Part shown: positions 34,128-41,937 of the stretch, piece by piece | Layout of the letters: each line of letters starts with the position of its first letter | Numbering within the stretch: the stretch's first letter is position 1 | Origin: Scatavimonas merdigallinarum | GTDB lineage: Bacteria > Bacillota > Clostridia > Oscillospirales > Acutalibacteraceae | Direction: 5' to 3' | Length of the DNA stretch: 64,000 bases | Assembly (NCBI GenBank): GCA_018713055.1 | Contig: DVFW01000024.1 | Span: 1 to 64,000, forward strand | The notes under the pieces: generated by a model | The model's database searches: none | Told to the model about the DNA's origin: nothing | The model's input: the letters and a program-made list of their open reading frames with translations, nothing else | Made by a program: the position numbers and the translations under genes

Positions 34128-35390
34128 ATGGAGCATAAAATTATACAAATTAAGGGCCGCGAAATTATAGATTCGCGCGGAAACCCCACGGTGGAAGCAG
34201 AAATTACACTGGATTGCGGAACCACAGCCAAAGCCAGTGTCCCAAGCGGCGCGTCAACAGGCGAATATGAGGCGCATGAGCTGCGCGAAACCGGGCAGCC
34301 GCGTTATCTTGGAAAAGGCGTAATGAATGCGGTACTGAACATTAATCAAAAAATCGCGCCGCAGCTGGTTGGCATGAACCCGCTGCTGCAGATGGACATT
34401 GACAGCGCCATGATTGAGCTTGACGGCACGAAAAACAAATCCAAGCTGGGCGCCAACGCAATTCTTGCGGTGTCTTTGGCTGCGGCAAAAGTATCGGCAA
34501 AAGCGGTGGGCATACCGCTTTACGCGTATTTGGGCGGCAGCTATGCGCACACGCTGCCTGTCCCGATGATGAATATTTTAAACGGCGGCGCGCATGCCGG
34601 TAATAATGTGGACATTCAGGAATTTATGATCATGCCCATAGGAGCGAAAAGCTTTTCTAAAGGGCTGCAACAGTGCTGCGAAATTTACCATACGCTGGGC
34701 AGCCTTCTGAAGGAAATGGGTAAAAGCACCGGCGTTGGCGATGAAGGCGGTTTTGCACCGGATTTACGTACAGATGAAGAAGCGATTGAGCTGATTGTCA
34801 GAGCCATTGAAAAGGCAGGCTACAGAACTGACGAAGTTAAAATTGCGCTGGACGCAGCAGGAAGCGAATGGTACGATAACGGCCGGTACAGGCTTCCCAA
34901 AAGAGGCACACAGATGGACGCAGGCGATTTAATTGATTACTGGGAAAAGCTGGTCAACACATATCCTGTTGTTTCGATTGAAGACGGCTTAAGCGAACAC
35001 GACTGGCAGGGATGGGCTGGTTTGACTGCGCGCCTCGGTAAAAAAGTGCAGCTTGTCGGCGACGACCTGTTTGTAACCAACACAGAGCGCCTTAAGCAGG
35101 GGATTACCATGCAGGCGGGCAATTCTATTTTAATTAAAATTAACCAGATTGGAACGCTTACAGAAACGCTCAGTGCAATTGAACTGGCAAAGCGCTCTGC
35201 TTTTACCACGGTGATTTCCCACCGCAGCGGCGAAACGGAAGACACCACCATTGCAGACCTTGCCGTTGCCGTAAACGCCGGGCAGATTAAAACCGGCGCG
35301 CCATGCCGCACAGACAGAACGGCAAAATACAACCGGCTGCTGCGCATTGAAGAGCAGCTTGCAAAACAAGCCCAGTATGGGCTCCAATAA
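34128..35390 (+). CDS. eno: Enolase
   Basis: This 420-residue enzyme converts 2-phosphoglycerate to phosphoenolpyruvate in glycolysis. The signatures are REIIDSRGNPTVEAE, SVPSGASTGEYEA, GDEGGFAPDL (catalytic Glu), ILIKINQIGTLTE (catalytic Lys) and VISHRSGETEDTTIADLAV. AGGAGG lies 8 nt before the ATG. It is alone, not beside gapA-pgk-tpi-pgm as in many Firmicutes. A strong hairpin repeat begins at the stop codon. Confidence 0.97.
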   Translation: MEHKIIQIKGREIIDSRGNPTVEAEITLDCGTTAKASVPSGASTGEYEAHELRETGQPRYLGKGVMNAVLNINQKIAPQLVGMNPLLQMDIDSAMIELDGTKNKSKLGANAILAVSLAAAKVSAKAVGIPLYAYLGGSYAHTLPVPMMNILNGGAHAGNNVDIQEFMIMPIGAKSFSKGLQQCCEIYHTLGSLLKEMGKSTGVGDEGGFAPDLRTDEEAIELIVRAIEKAGYRTDEVKIALDAAGSEWYDNGRYRLPKRGTQMDAGDLIDYWEKLVNTYPVVSIEDGLSEHDWQGWAGLTARLGKKVQLVGDDLFVTNTERLKQGITMQAGNSILIKINQIGTLTETLSAIELAKRSAFTTVISHRSGETEDTTIADLAVAVNAGQIKTGAPCRTDRTAKYNRLLRIEEQLAKQAQYGLQ

Positions 35391-35489
35391 TCAATATCCC
35401 CCTGATGTAGGAAAATATAAGTACTACATCAGGGGGATATTGTCTATTGCCCGTTTTCACTGGGGCAGTTCACCCCGGGGATATTGATT
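35389..35489. repeat. Nested palindromic repeat, copy 2 (REP/MITE-like), downstream of eno
   Basis: An outer perfect 13-bp inverted repeat AATCAATATCCCC (35389-35401) / GGGGATATTGATT (35477-35489) encloses a perfect 19-bp hairpin (35392-35410 pairing with 35424-35442, 13-nt loop). The core is shared with 25187-25226. The inner hairpin could terminate eno transcription. Confidence 0.7.
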
Positions 35490-35636
35490 TATAAAGGCCG
35501 GTTTTAAGAATCTACCGGCTATATACATGAACACCGCTTTAATTGTGGCGTCGCCTTATATAGAACAAAACAACAATTTTTTATATTGCATGTATTTTTT
35601 TCCAGATTCTGAAAAGGCTAAGTAAGAGGTGAAACC

Positions 35637-37082
35637 ATGGAATCCATTTGGAGCAAACATACCAAAATTTCTTCTCGCCCCCCATTGACAAAAAATATCC
35701 GCACGCAGGCTGCTGTAATTGGCGGCGGCCTTACCGGCGTTTTACTCGCCCATCATTTGGAAAAACACGGCATGGAAACGGTTATTTTAGAAGCAGACCG
35801 GATCGGACAGGGACAAACCAAAAATACAACTGCAAAAATCACAATACAACATGGCCTGCTCTATTCACGGCTTGCCGCGCAGCTTGGAATACAACAGGCC
35901 AGACAATATGCAGACGCTGGTCAGCAGGCCATTGCCGCTTATCGCACAATGATCAAAGAAAAACAGATTGAATGCGGGTTTCAGGACGCTCCTGCATATC
36001 TTTATACGCTAAAAGACGCGCAGGCACTGAAAAAGGAAGCAGTCTGCGCGCAAAAGCTAGGGATTGATGCTGTATTTACCGACCAGACAGAACTGCCCTT
36101 TGCCGTTGCCGGCGCTGTAAAATTTGAAAAGCAGGCGCAATTTGACCCGCTTGCATTTTTAAACGTTGTTGCACAGCCGCTTTGTATTTTTGAAAAGACA
36201 AGGGTAGTAGAGGTTTCCGGCGATCATATCCGTACCGAAAGCGCAACGGTAAAGGCAGACCACATTATTTTTGCCTGCCATTACCCCTTTATCAATATAC
36301 CAGGCTATTATTTCATGCGTATGCATCAGGAAAGGAGCTATGTGCTGGCGTTACAAAACGCCCCTTCTCTGCAGGGAATGTATTTAGGCGTCGACAGCGA
36401 TCATGCCTGGTCGCTTCGCAGCGCGGGAGATCTGCTTTTATTGGGAGGAGGAAAACACCGTACCGGGGAGAATAAAAACGGCGGGCAATACCAGACACTG
36501 CTTCAAAAGGCTGCTGCGCTTTTTCCGGGAAGCACGCCATATCTGCAGTGGTCCGCACAGGACTGTATGACGCTGGACGGCCTTCCCTATATCGGCCGCT
36601 TTTCTCCTTCCCGGCCTAACTGGTATGTAGCTACAGGCTACCAAAAGTGGGGGATGACAAACGCTATGGCGGCGGCTATTCTTTTATGCAGCCTGATTAC
36701 AGAACAGCCACTCCCCCAAGCGGCGCTTTTTTCCCCGCGGCGCTTTACACCGCGCGCGTCTGCAAAAAACTTTTTAAACGAAGGCGCACATGCAATAAAA
36801 GGCCTTTCCCGCCAGTTCTTTACAACGCCACGCACAAAATCCCAGGAGATTTTGCCCGGACGCGGCGGTATTGTGCAACATCAAGAAAAAAAAAGAGGGG
36901 TATACAAGACAAACGACGGAAAAATGGTATCTGTTTCCACACGTTGCCCCCATTTGGGCTGTCAGCTGGAATGGAACCCCGAAGAAAAAAGTTGGGATTG
37001 TCCATGCCACGGTTCCCGGTTTGATTATATCGGTCGCCTGCAAGACGGCCCCGCACAGGAGGATCTTTCAAATGAAGAGTAA
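35637..37082 (+). CDS. FAD-dependent oxidoreductase with C-terminal Rieske [2Fe-2S] domain
   Basis: 481 residues. Residues about 20-370 are a DAO/glycine-oxidase-type FAD fold (AVIGGGLTGVLLAHHLEKHG dinucleotide site, YIGRFSPSRPNWYVATGYQKWGMTNAMAAA near the end, key motif ATGYQKWGMTNA). The C-terminal 90 residues are a Rieske domain: CPHLGCQLEW ... WDCPCHGSRFDY, with both Cys-X-His and Cys-X2-His ligand pairs intact. Related proteins occur in bacilli and clostridia, with substrate unknown. GAGGTG lies 6 nt before the ATG. Its end overlaps the next gene by 11 nt. Confidence 0.9.
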   Translation: MESIWSKHTKISSRPPLTKNIRTQAAVIGGGLTGVLLAHHLEKHGMETVILEADRIGQGQTKNTTAKITIQHGLLYSRLAAQLGIQQARQYADAGQQAIAAYRTMIKEKQIECGFQDAPAYLYTLKDAQALKKEAVCAQKLGIDAVFTDQTELPFAVAGAVKFEKQAQFDPLAFLNVVAQPLCIFEKTRVVEVSGDHIRTESATVKADHIIFACHYPFINIPGYYFMRMHQERSYVLALQNAPSLQGMYLGVDSDHAWSLRSAGDLLLLGGGKHRTGENKNGGQYQTLLQKAAALFPGSTPYLQWSAQDCMTLDGLPYIGRFSPSRPNWYVATGYQKWGMTNAMAAAILLCSLITEQPLPQAALFSPRRFTPRASAKNFLNEGAHAIKGLSRQFFTTPRTKSQEILPGRGGIVQHQEKKRGVYKTNDGKMVSVSTRCPHLGCQLEWNPEEKSWDCPCHGSRFDYIGRLQDGPAQEDLSNEE

Positions 37083-37953
37083 AAACTGCTTGACAAAACC
37101 ATGCCGCTTTGAGGGGCTGTACTTCAAGCAACAGGGGCAACATGGCGCTGTTGCTTTTATCCCGGCCTTGCATACGGACAAAAAAGGAAAGCAAAGTGCA
37201 ACCCTGCAGATTCTTACAGACACTGGTTCCTACCTTACAACGTTTCCGCCGGAAGCCTATATCGCTTATAACGGCAACCGTACAATCCGTCTTGAAAACT
37301 GCATATTTTCCCCGCGCGGATGCAAATTGGACTTAAACGCAGATGGTATTACTGCCAAAGGCGTTTTACGTTATGGCAAAAGTACGCTGCCAGACTACGA
37401 TATCATGGGGATATTTTGCCTTATGCCGGCACTGCAATGCCGGCATGGCATATTCAGTCTGTACCACCGGGTAAACGGGAACGTTACAATTAACGGAAAA
37501 GAGTATGTATTCCATAACGGTACAGGTTATATAGAGGGCGACCGCGGCAGATCTTTTCCGCGTCGGTATATATGGACGCAATGCAATCAAAATGAGGACT
37601 GTGTTACACTGGCTGTTGCAGACGTGCCGGTTGGTCCAACAACTTTTACCGGCTGTATTGCCATTGTATTAACAGGCGGCCGGCAATACCGCCTTGCCAC
37701 CTATTGCGGCGCAAAGGTGCTGCATGTTAGCAGCCATTCTGTACTAATCCGCCAGGGTCCTCTTCTTTTGGAAGCCCGTCTTCTGCAGCAAACCCCTCAG
37801 CCGCTTTATGCACCGCAAAGCGGCTGTATGAACCGTATTATACATGAAAGTCTTTCCAGCATGGTACGGTACAGCCTGCTGAAAGACGGAAAACCCCTGC
37901 TGTGTTTTACAAGCAAAACCGCAAGCTTTGAAAACGCATGGAATACGGTTTAA
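37072..37953 (+). CDS. Tocopherol-cyclase-like protein
   Basis: 293 residues. The motif GYIEGDRGRSFPRRYIWTQCN (about residues 158-178, key GDRGRSFPRRYIW) is the signature of the tocopherol-cyclase-like family (PF14249). CRFEGLYFKQQ near the start also fits. Bacterial members lack a demonstrated reaction. A lipocalin-like fold acting on a hydrophobic substrate is plausible. ATG at 37072, 9 nt after AGGAGG, overlaps the end of the FAD/Rieske gene in another frame, so the two are co-translated. A longer in-frame extension upstream is only the shadow of that gene. Confidence 0.82.
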   Translation: MKSKNCLTKPCRFEGLYFKQQGQHGAVAFIPALHTDKKGKQSATLQILTDTGSYLTTFPPEAYIAYNGNRTIRLENCIFSPRGCKLDLNADGITAKGVLRYGKSTLPDYDIMGIFCLMPALQCRHGIFSLYHRVNGNVTINGKEYVFHNGTGYIEGDRGRSFPRRYIWTQCNQNEDCVTLAVADVPVGPTTFTGCIAIVLTGGRQYRLATYCGAKVLHVSSHSVLIRQGPLLLEARLLQQTPQPLYAPQSGCMNRIIHESLSSMVRYSLLKDGKPLLCFTSKTASFENAWNTV

Positions 37954-38048
37954 TGGTGTGTAAAAACAAATTGCCAACTATTTCTCTTGTTTTTAAGCTT
38001 TATCAAATTAAAAATTTGCCGCTTATATCATTCTTTTGTTTTCCACAG

Positions 38049-38088
38049 AAAGAACCGCAGGCCATTGTACAATCGCCTGCGGTTCTTT
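38049..38088. terminator. Bidirectional terminator between convergent genes
   Basis: A 14-bp stem AAAGAACCGCAGGC / GCCTGCGGTTCTTT with a 12-nt loop, between the tocopherol-cyclase-like gene and the converging C39 peptidase gene. Confidence 0.7.
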
Positions 38089-38173
38089 GTAATGCATTCA
38101 GTTTGATCAAAGCAATATACCAATAGTATCTTTTAACTTCATGTTGGTATTCTTCCCAGACAAGCGTTGCTGG

Positions 38174-39016
38174 TTATTGCAAAATTACGCATTGATTGGA
38201 ACGGGAAGCGAACACCTCTTCAAATTGCTCTTTGTCGTACACCATCAGTCCGGAGAGCGGGTCGGCAATTGTGACCGTATCCTCCGTGTAGCCAATCAAA
38301 ACTGCTCCATGATCGTTTGTACTCCAGTCCACATATACGCCGCTTTCTGTATACCACATTCCTGTGGGAGCGTATCTATCCTGCATATCAATGGTAACCC
38401 ATACAAGGACCGGCGTATCCTCTTTGACAAGTTGGTACAACTCTTCCGGCGATGCGCCTGTCATATCCACAGCCTGCATGGAACTGCCGCAATCGCTAAA
38501 ATACCCATTTGCAGCCGTTATAATTGCCCCCGTTCCGCAGACATATCCCCCTGCAGTCGTAGGGTCTCCAATAAAATATTTATTCAGGTCATTCCCATAC
38601 AATGTGCCGTCATCCCCGTAATAAAGGTTAAGGAACTCCGTTGGCAGATAGGAAGTCGCCATTGTGACCTTGTCCACATCAAAACCATAAGCATGCAGCA
38701 TCATGGTCAAAGCCGTAATTTCACAACCCGTAGGCAGCTCCGGCAATTGCAGTAACACAGGAAAATCTTCAATTATATATTCATTCTGAGAAGTAGCAGG
38801 CTCGGTATAATCCGCCACATCTTCAGACGCAATTTCAGACTCCTCATTTTCTGAAATGGTCTTCGATTCTGCAACGTCCACTGAGCCTGCGGCAGAATCT
38901 GCCGCATCAGGCGACAGCGTAGAATTTCCGGCGCTGCAGGCTGCTAAAGCAGCACATAGCACGCAAAGAAGCAGCGGCAAAAATACCCGCCTGTCTTTTT
39001 TGAATCCCTTATTCAT
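38174..39016 (-). CDS. C39-family (Peptidase_C39_2) lipoprotein
   Basis: 280 residues. Lipoprotein signal peptide (VFLPLLLCVLCAALAAC), an acidic Ser/Ala/Asp-rich linker to about residue 85, then a C39_2 papain-like domain: LPTGCEITALTMMLHAYG with the nucleophilic Cys, NDHGAVLIGYTED with the His, and TIADPLSG with the Asp. It probably acts on the outer surface, on peptides or wall material. ATG at 39016 is 9 nt after GGAGG. The 212 nt upstream to galU is open in the same frame but has neither signal peptide nor conserved motif, so I treat it as leader. Confidence 0.88.
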   Translation of the reverse strand: MNKGFKKDRRVFLPLLLCVLCAALAACSAGNSTLSPDAADSAAGSVDVAESKTISENEESEIASEDVADYTEPATSQNEYIIEDFPVLLQLPELPTGCEITALTMMLHAYGFDVDKVTMATSYLPTEFLNLYYGDDGTLYGNDLNKYFIGDPTTAGGYVCGTGAIITAANGYFSDCGSSMQAVDMTGASPEELYQLVKEDTPVLVWVTIDMQDRYAPTGMWYTESGVYVDWSTNDHGAVLIGYTEDTVTIADPLSGLMVYDKEQFEEVFASRSNQCVILQ

Positions 39017-39228
39017 CAACACCAACCTCCGGTATATGCTTCCATCGTCAAAGCAAGTCCTCCCGGTGGACTTTATTGCTGCACTCTTGCGGATTTCGCC
39101 CACGCAATCAAAGCGCTTGTCTAAAAGGGCGCGCCTCATGCTTATAAAAGCTGTAACCGGCTCTTTGAAAGATTTCTCCATCGCGCGTCCGACAGCAGGC
39201 TGCCGGTTCACAAAATCCCTTTTGGCAG

Positions 39229-40098
39229 TTACAGCGTCTTTACAATTTCCTTTAAATACGTTTTAAACCCGTCTTTTACCTCTGCATGTTGCAGGGCAAT
39301 TTCTACAGAAGCCTGTAAAATGCCCAGCTTATTTCCCATATCATAGCGTTTGCCCACAAAGTCAACAGCTGTCATCCCCTGTGTAACCGCCAGCGTTCGC
39401 ATGGCGTCGGTAAGCTGGATTTCGCCACCCACTCCCGGCGGCGTATTGTCAAGAATATCAAAAATTTCCGGCGGAAGTATGCATCTGCCCAGAATGGAAT
39501 ACAGCGACATAACATGCTCTGGATCCGGCTTTTCAATCATGTCTGTACATTTAAAAATGTTCTCACGCAAATGTTGCAATTGTAAAGAGCTGTACTTGTG
39601 AATGTCTTCCCTGGCTACCTGTTTTACGCCAAGCACGCCCAGTCCGTATTCTTCATACGCACGCATCAACTGCCCGCACGCCGGTTGATCGCCGATGATA
39701 ACGTCGTCTCCATATAAAACGGCAAACGGCTCTCCTGCCACAAACGAGCGTGCACGGCTGATCGCATGCCCCAGGCCCTTTGTTTCGCGCTGACGGACAA
39801 AAAAAATGTTTGCAAGGTGCGTGATATCTGTAATTTCTTCTAAAACAGCTGTTTTCCCGGATTTCTGTAAATTGTCTTCCAGTTCCGGAACTCTGTCAAA
39901 GTGGTCCTCAATCAGCCCCTTGCCCCGGTTGGTAATAATTAAAATATCTGTTATGCCGGAACGAACCGCTTCTTCTACAATGTATTGGATTGCAGGCTTG
40001 TCCACAATAGGGAACATTTCTTTGGGCATAGACTTTGTTGCAGGCAGCACTCTTGTACCAAGACCTGCCGCGGGGATAACGGCCTTCGTGATTTTCAT
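39229..40098 (-). CDS. galU: UTP--glucose-1-phosphate uridylyltransferase
   Basis: A 289-residue GalU that makes UDP-glucose for glycolipid, capsule and wall polymers. The nucleotide loop PAAGLGTRVLPATKSMPKEM is at the start. VLYGDDVIIGD, EKPDPEHV and GEIQLTDAM follow as in the family. GAGGAGAG precedes the ATG. The zinc-ribbon membrane gene ends 28 nt upstream on the same strand. Confidence 0.96.
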   Translation of the reverse strand: MKITKAVIPAAGLGTRVLPATKSMPKEMFPIVDKPAIQYIVEEAVRSGITDILIITNRGKGLIEDHFDRVPELEDNLQKSGKTAVLEEITDITHLANIFFVRQRETKGLGHAISRARSFVAGEPFAVLYGDDVIIGDQPACGQLMRAYEEYGLGVLGVKQVAREDIHKYSSLQLQHLRENIFKCTDMIEKPDPEHVMSLYSILGRCILPPEIFDILDNTPPGVGGEIQLTDAMRTLAVTQGMTAVDFVGKRYDMGNKLGILQASVEIALQHAEVKDGFKTYLKEIVKTL

Positions 40099-40126
40099 AA
40101 GCTCTCTCTCCTCAAATCTTCTTTGT

Positions 40127-41119
40127 TCAGACGGGATACATTATACCCGCAGACAGATAAACGATTAGCATATTCATAATAATATAGGAAAAAAGCAGCA
40201 CCATGGCAAGTACTGTATTTACACCACCCTTTTGCTGCAGTGCTTCCGCTACAGAAGCGCCCGGCCTTGAAACACTTTTTTCCGCTTTTACTTTTTTGAT
40301 ACAATGCTTATAATACAGCTTATTGCCAAGAATGCCGCAAATAATCATAAGGATAAACCGCAGCAGGTTCAAAACCGGCGACAGCAAAAACAGAAACATC
40401 TGGTCTGCCGGCAGGGTAAACGAAGCTTGCACAATTGCAAAAGGCGACGTACTGTTAACCGCCTGCGCAAGGCTTTCATAAATTTGTGCAAAATGGTTGA
40501 AATACAGAGACGAGAAAATTGTTGTAAGCGCAAAAATAGCTGTAACAATTGCACCTACCACATATTGCTTACGGTACAGCAGCCAACCGCCTGAAAAGAA
40601 AAACGCCGAAAGATTAAAGCGGCCGGAACCAAACATCTTAATTCTTTGAAACACGGACATATAATAAGGCGTGTTAACCTTTATATACGCCGCCAACTCC
40701 CCCGCGTTTACATTGTCTGCAAACTCCTCTTCTGGATTAACGCCCGCCATTGGGTCAAACATATTTTGCATCCCCGGTATTCCCGGCCCAAAGGGAACGC
40801 CTTGGGACTGCTGGCCAGGGTGTTGTCCGCTCTGCTCTGTTAAAGGTGTACCGCAACGGCTGCAAAAAAGAGCCTGCTTATTATTTTTGAATCCACACCG
40901 CGCACATGCAACCGTTTGTGTGTCTTCCTCTTGCGCGCCGGATGTTTTTGATTCGCCCCAAGTGTAGCCCTTACCATGTTTGGCGGCGTTTGCGCAACTG
41001 CCGTTTTGCGCATAGCAGGCCCGATGATGCGGCGTACCGCATTCGGGACAAACCACAACGTCTTCGCCACTTTGAAATTTTTCATGACAGACAGGACAAG
41101 TATAACCAGTATAATCCAT
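40127..41119 (-). CDS. Zinc-ribbon multi-pass membrane protein
   Basis: 330 residues. There are two N-terminal zinc-finger units: a RING-like CPVCHEKF ... CPECGTPHHRACY (residues about 9-36), and a ribbon CARCGFKNNKQALFCSRCG (about 72-90). A Gln/Pro/Gly linker follows, then a C-terminal region (about 165-330) with four to five membrane helices of the DUF2628-like kind (FSAFFFSGGWLLYRKQYVVGAI, key part GGWLLYRKQY). The function is unknown. AAGGGG is about 10 nt before the ATG. Confidence 0.82.
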   Translation of the reverse strand: MDYTGYTCPVCHEKFQSGEDVVVCPECGTPHHRACYAQNGSCANAAKHGKGYTWGESKTSGAQEEDTQTVACARCGFKNNKQALFCSRCGTPLTEQSGQHPGQQSQGVPFGPGIPGMQNMFDPMAGVNPEEEFADNVNAGELAAYIKVNTPYYMSVFQRIKMFGSGRFNLSAFFFSGGWLLYRKQYVVGAIVTAIFALTTIFSSLYFNHFAQIYESLAQAVNSTSPFAIVQASFTLPADQMFLFLLSPVLNLLRFILMIICGILGNKLYYKHCIKKVKAEKSVSRPGASVAEALQQKGGVNTVLAMVLLFSYIIMNMLIVYLSAGIMYPV

Positions 41120-41222
41120 TACGTAAATCCCCTTTCCATACAGGGAGTTTGTTCATTATCCAGAATATTATAACAAATTCGCCGCAAAACTGCAATATGA
41201 AGATCGCTTGTTCTGAAAGCGG

Positions 41223-41921
41223 TTAAAGCAGTGCCTGCAATTTTTGCAGAACGTTTTGCTCCAGCTGTGGTGTATCTGCAAGAGGAAAGGAAATGCCGAG
41301 CGCGTTATACTTTTCTATGCATAGATTTTGAAACGGCAAAAGCTCTACCTTTTTTACACAGGTATAGTCTGAAAGCGCTGCTTTCAACTCAATAATGTCC
41401 CGTTGCGCATCGTTATAACCGGGAACAACCACATGGCGTATCCAGACAGGAACCGCCTTCTTCTGCAGCTTTTTCAAAAAAAACATTGTCTGTACAAAAC
41501 TTCCTCCGCACAGCTCCCGATAAGCCGATTCTGACAGTGCTTTCATATCCAACAGACACAAATCGCAAACGGAAAGCAGGTCGTCTATACGTTCGTTCCA
41601 TATACAGCCGGATGTGTCAAGTGCAGTATGGATTCCGTTTTCTTTACAGGCTTTAAAAAATTCCGTTACAAAGCCTGCCTGTAAAAGCGGTTCTCCGCCC
41701 GAAACGGTAACACCTCCATCACAACCAAAATAGGGTCTGCAACGCAGCACACGCTTTAAAAGATTTTCTACAGATATACGCGTCCCCGTTTTCATCTTCC
41801 ATGTATCGGGATTATGGCAATATTGGCAACGCAACGGACAGCCCTGCAGAAAAATAACGCAGCGCACGCCCGGTCCGTCAAGCGTACCGAGCGTTTGTAT
41901 TGAATGAATATATCCGGTCAT
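41223..41921 (-). CDS. pflA: Pyruvate formate-lyase-activating enzyme
   Basis: A 232-residue radical SAM enzyme that installs the glycyl radical on PflB. The cluster motif is CPLRCQYCHNPDTW (Cys-X3-Cys-X2-Cys, residues about 29-36). VTVSGGEPLLQ is the SAM-binding GGE motif. AAGGGGAAGG precedes the ATG. It follows pflB by 16 nt in one transcript. Confidence 0.95.
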   Translation of the reverse strand: MTGYIHSIQTLGTLDGPGVRCVIFLQGCPLRCQYCHNPDTWKMKTGTRISVENLLKRVLRCRPYFGCDGGVTVSGGEPLLQAGFVTEFFKACKENGIHTALDTSGCIWNERIDDLLSVCDLCLLDMKALSESAYRELCGGSFVQTMFFLKKLQKKAVPVWIRHVVVPGYNDAQRDIIELKAALSDYTCVKKVELLPFQNLCIEKYNALGISFPLADTPQLEQNVLQKLQALL

Positions 41922-41937
41922 GATCCTTCCCCTTGTT

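Noticed and set aside
36871..37071. N-terminal extension of the tocopherol-cyclase-like protein
   Set aside because: It is the out-of-frame reading of the Rieske domain. A strong ribosome site precedes ATG 37072.
39017..39228. Cyclic-di-GMP, cyclic-di-AMP or cobalamin riboswitch before the C39 peptidase gene
   Set aside because: None of the conserved sequence blocks of those classes could be matched.
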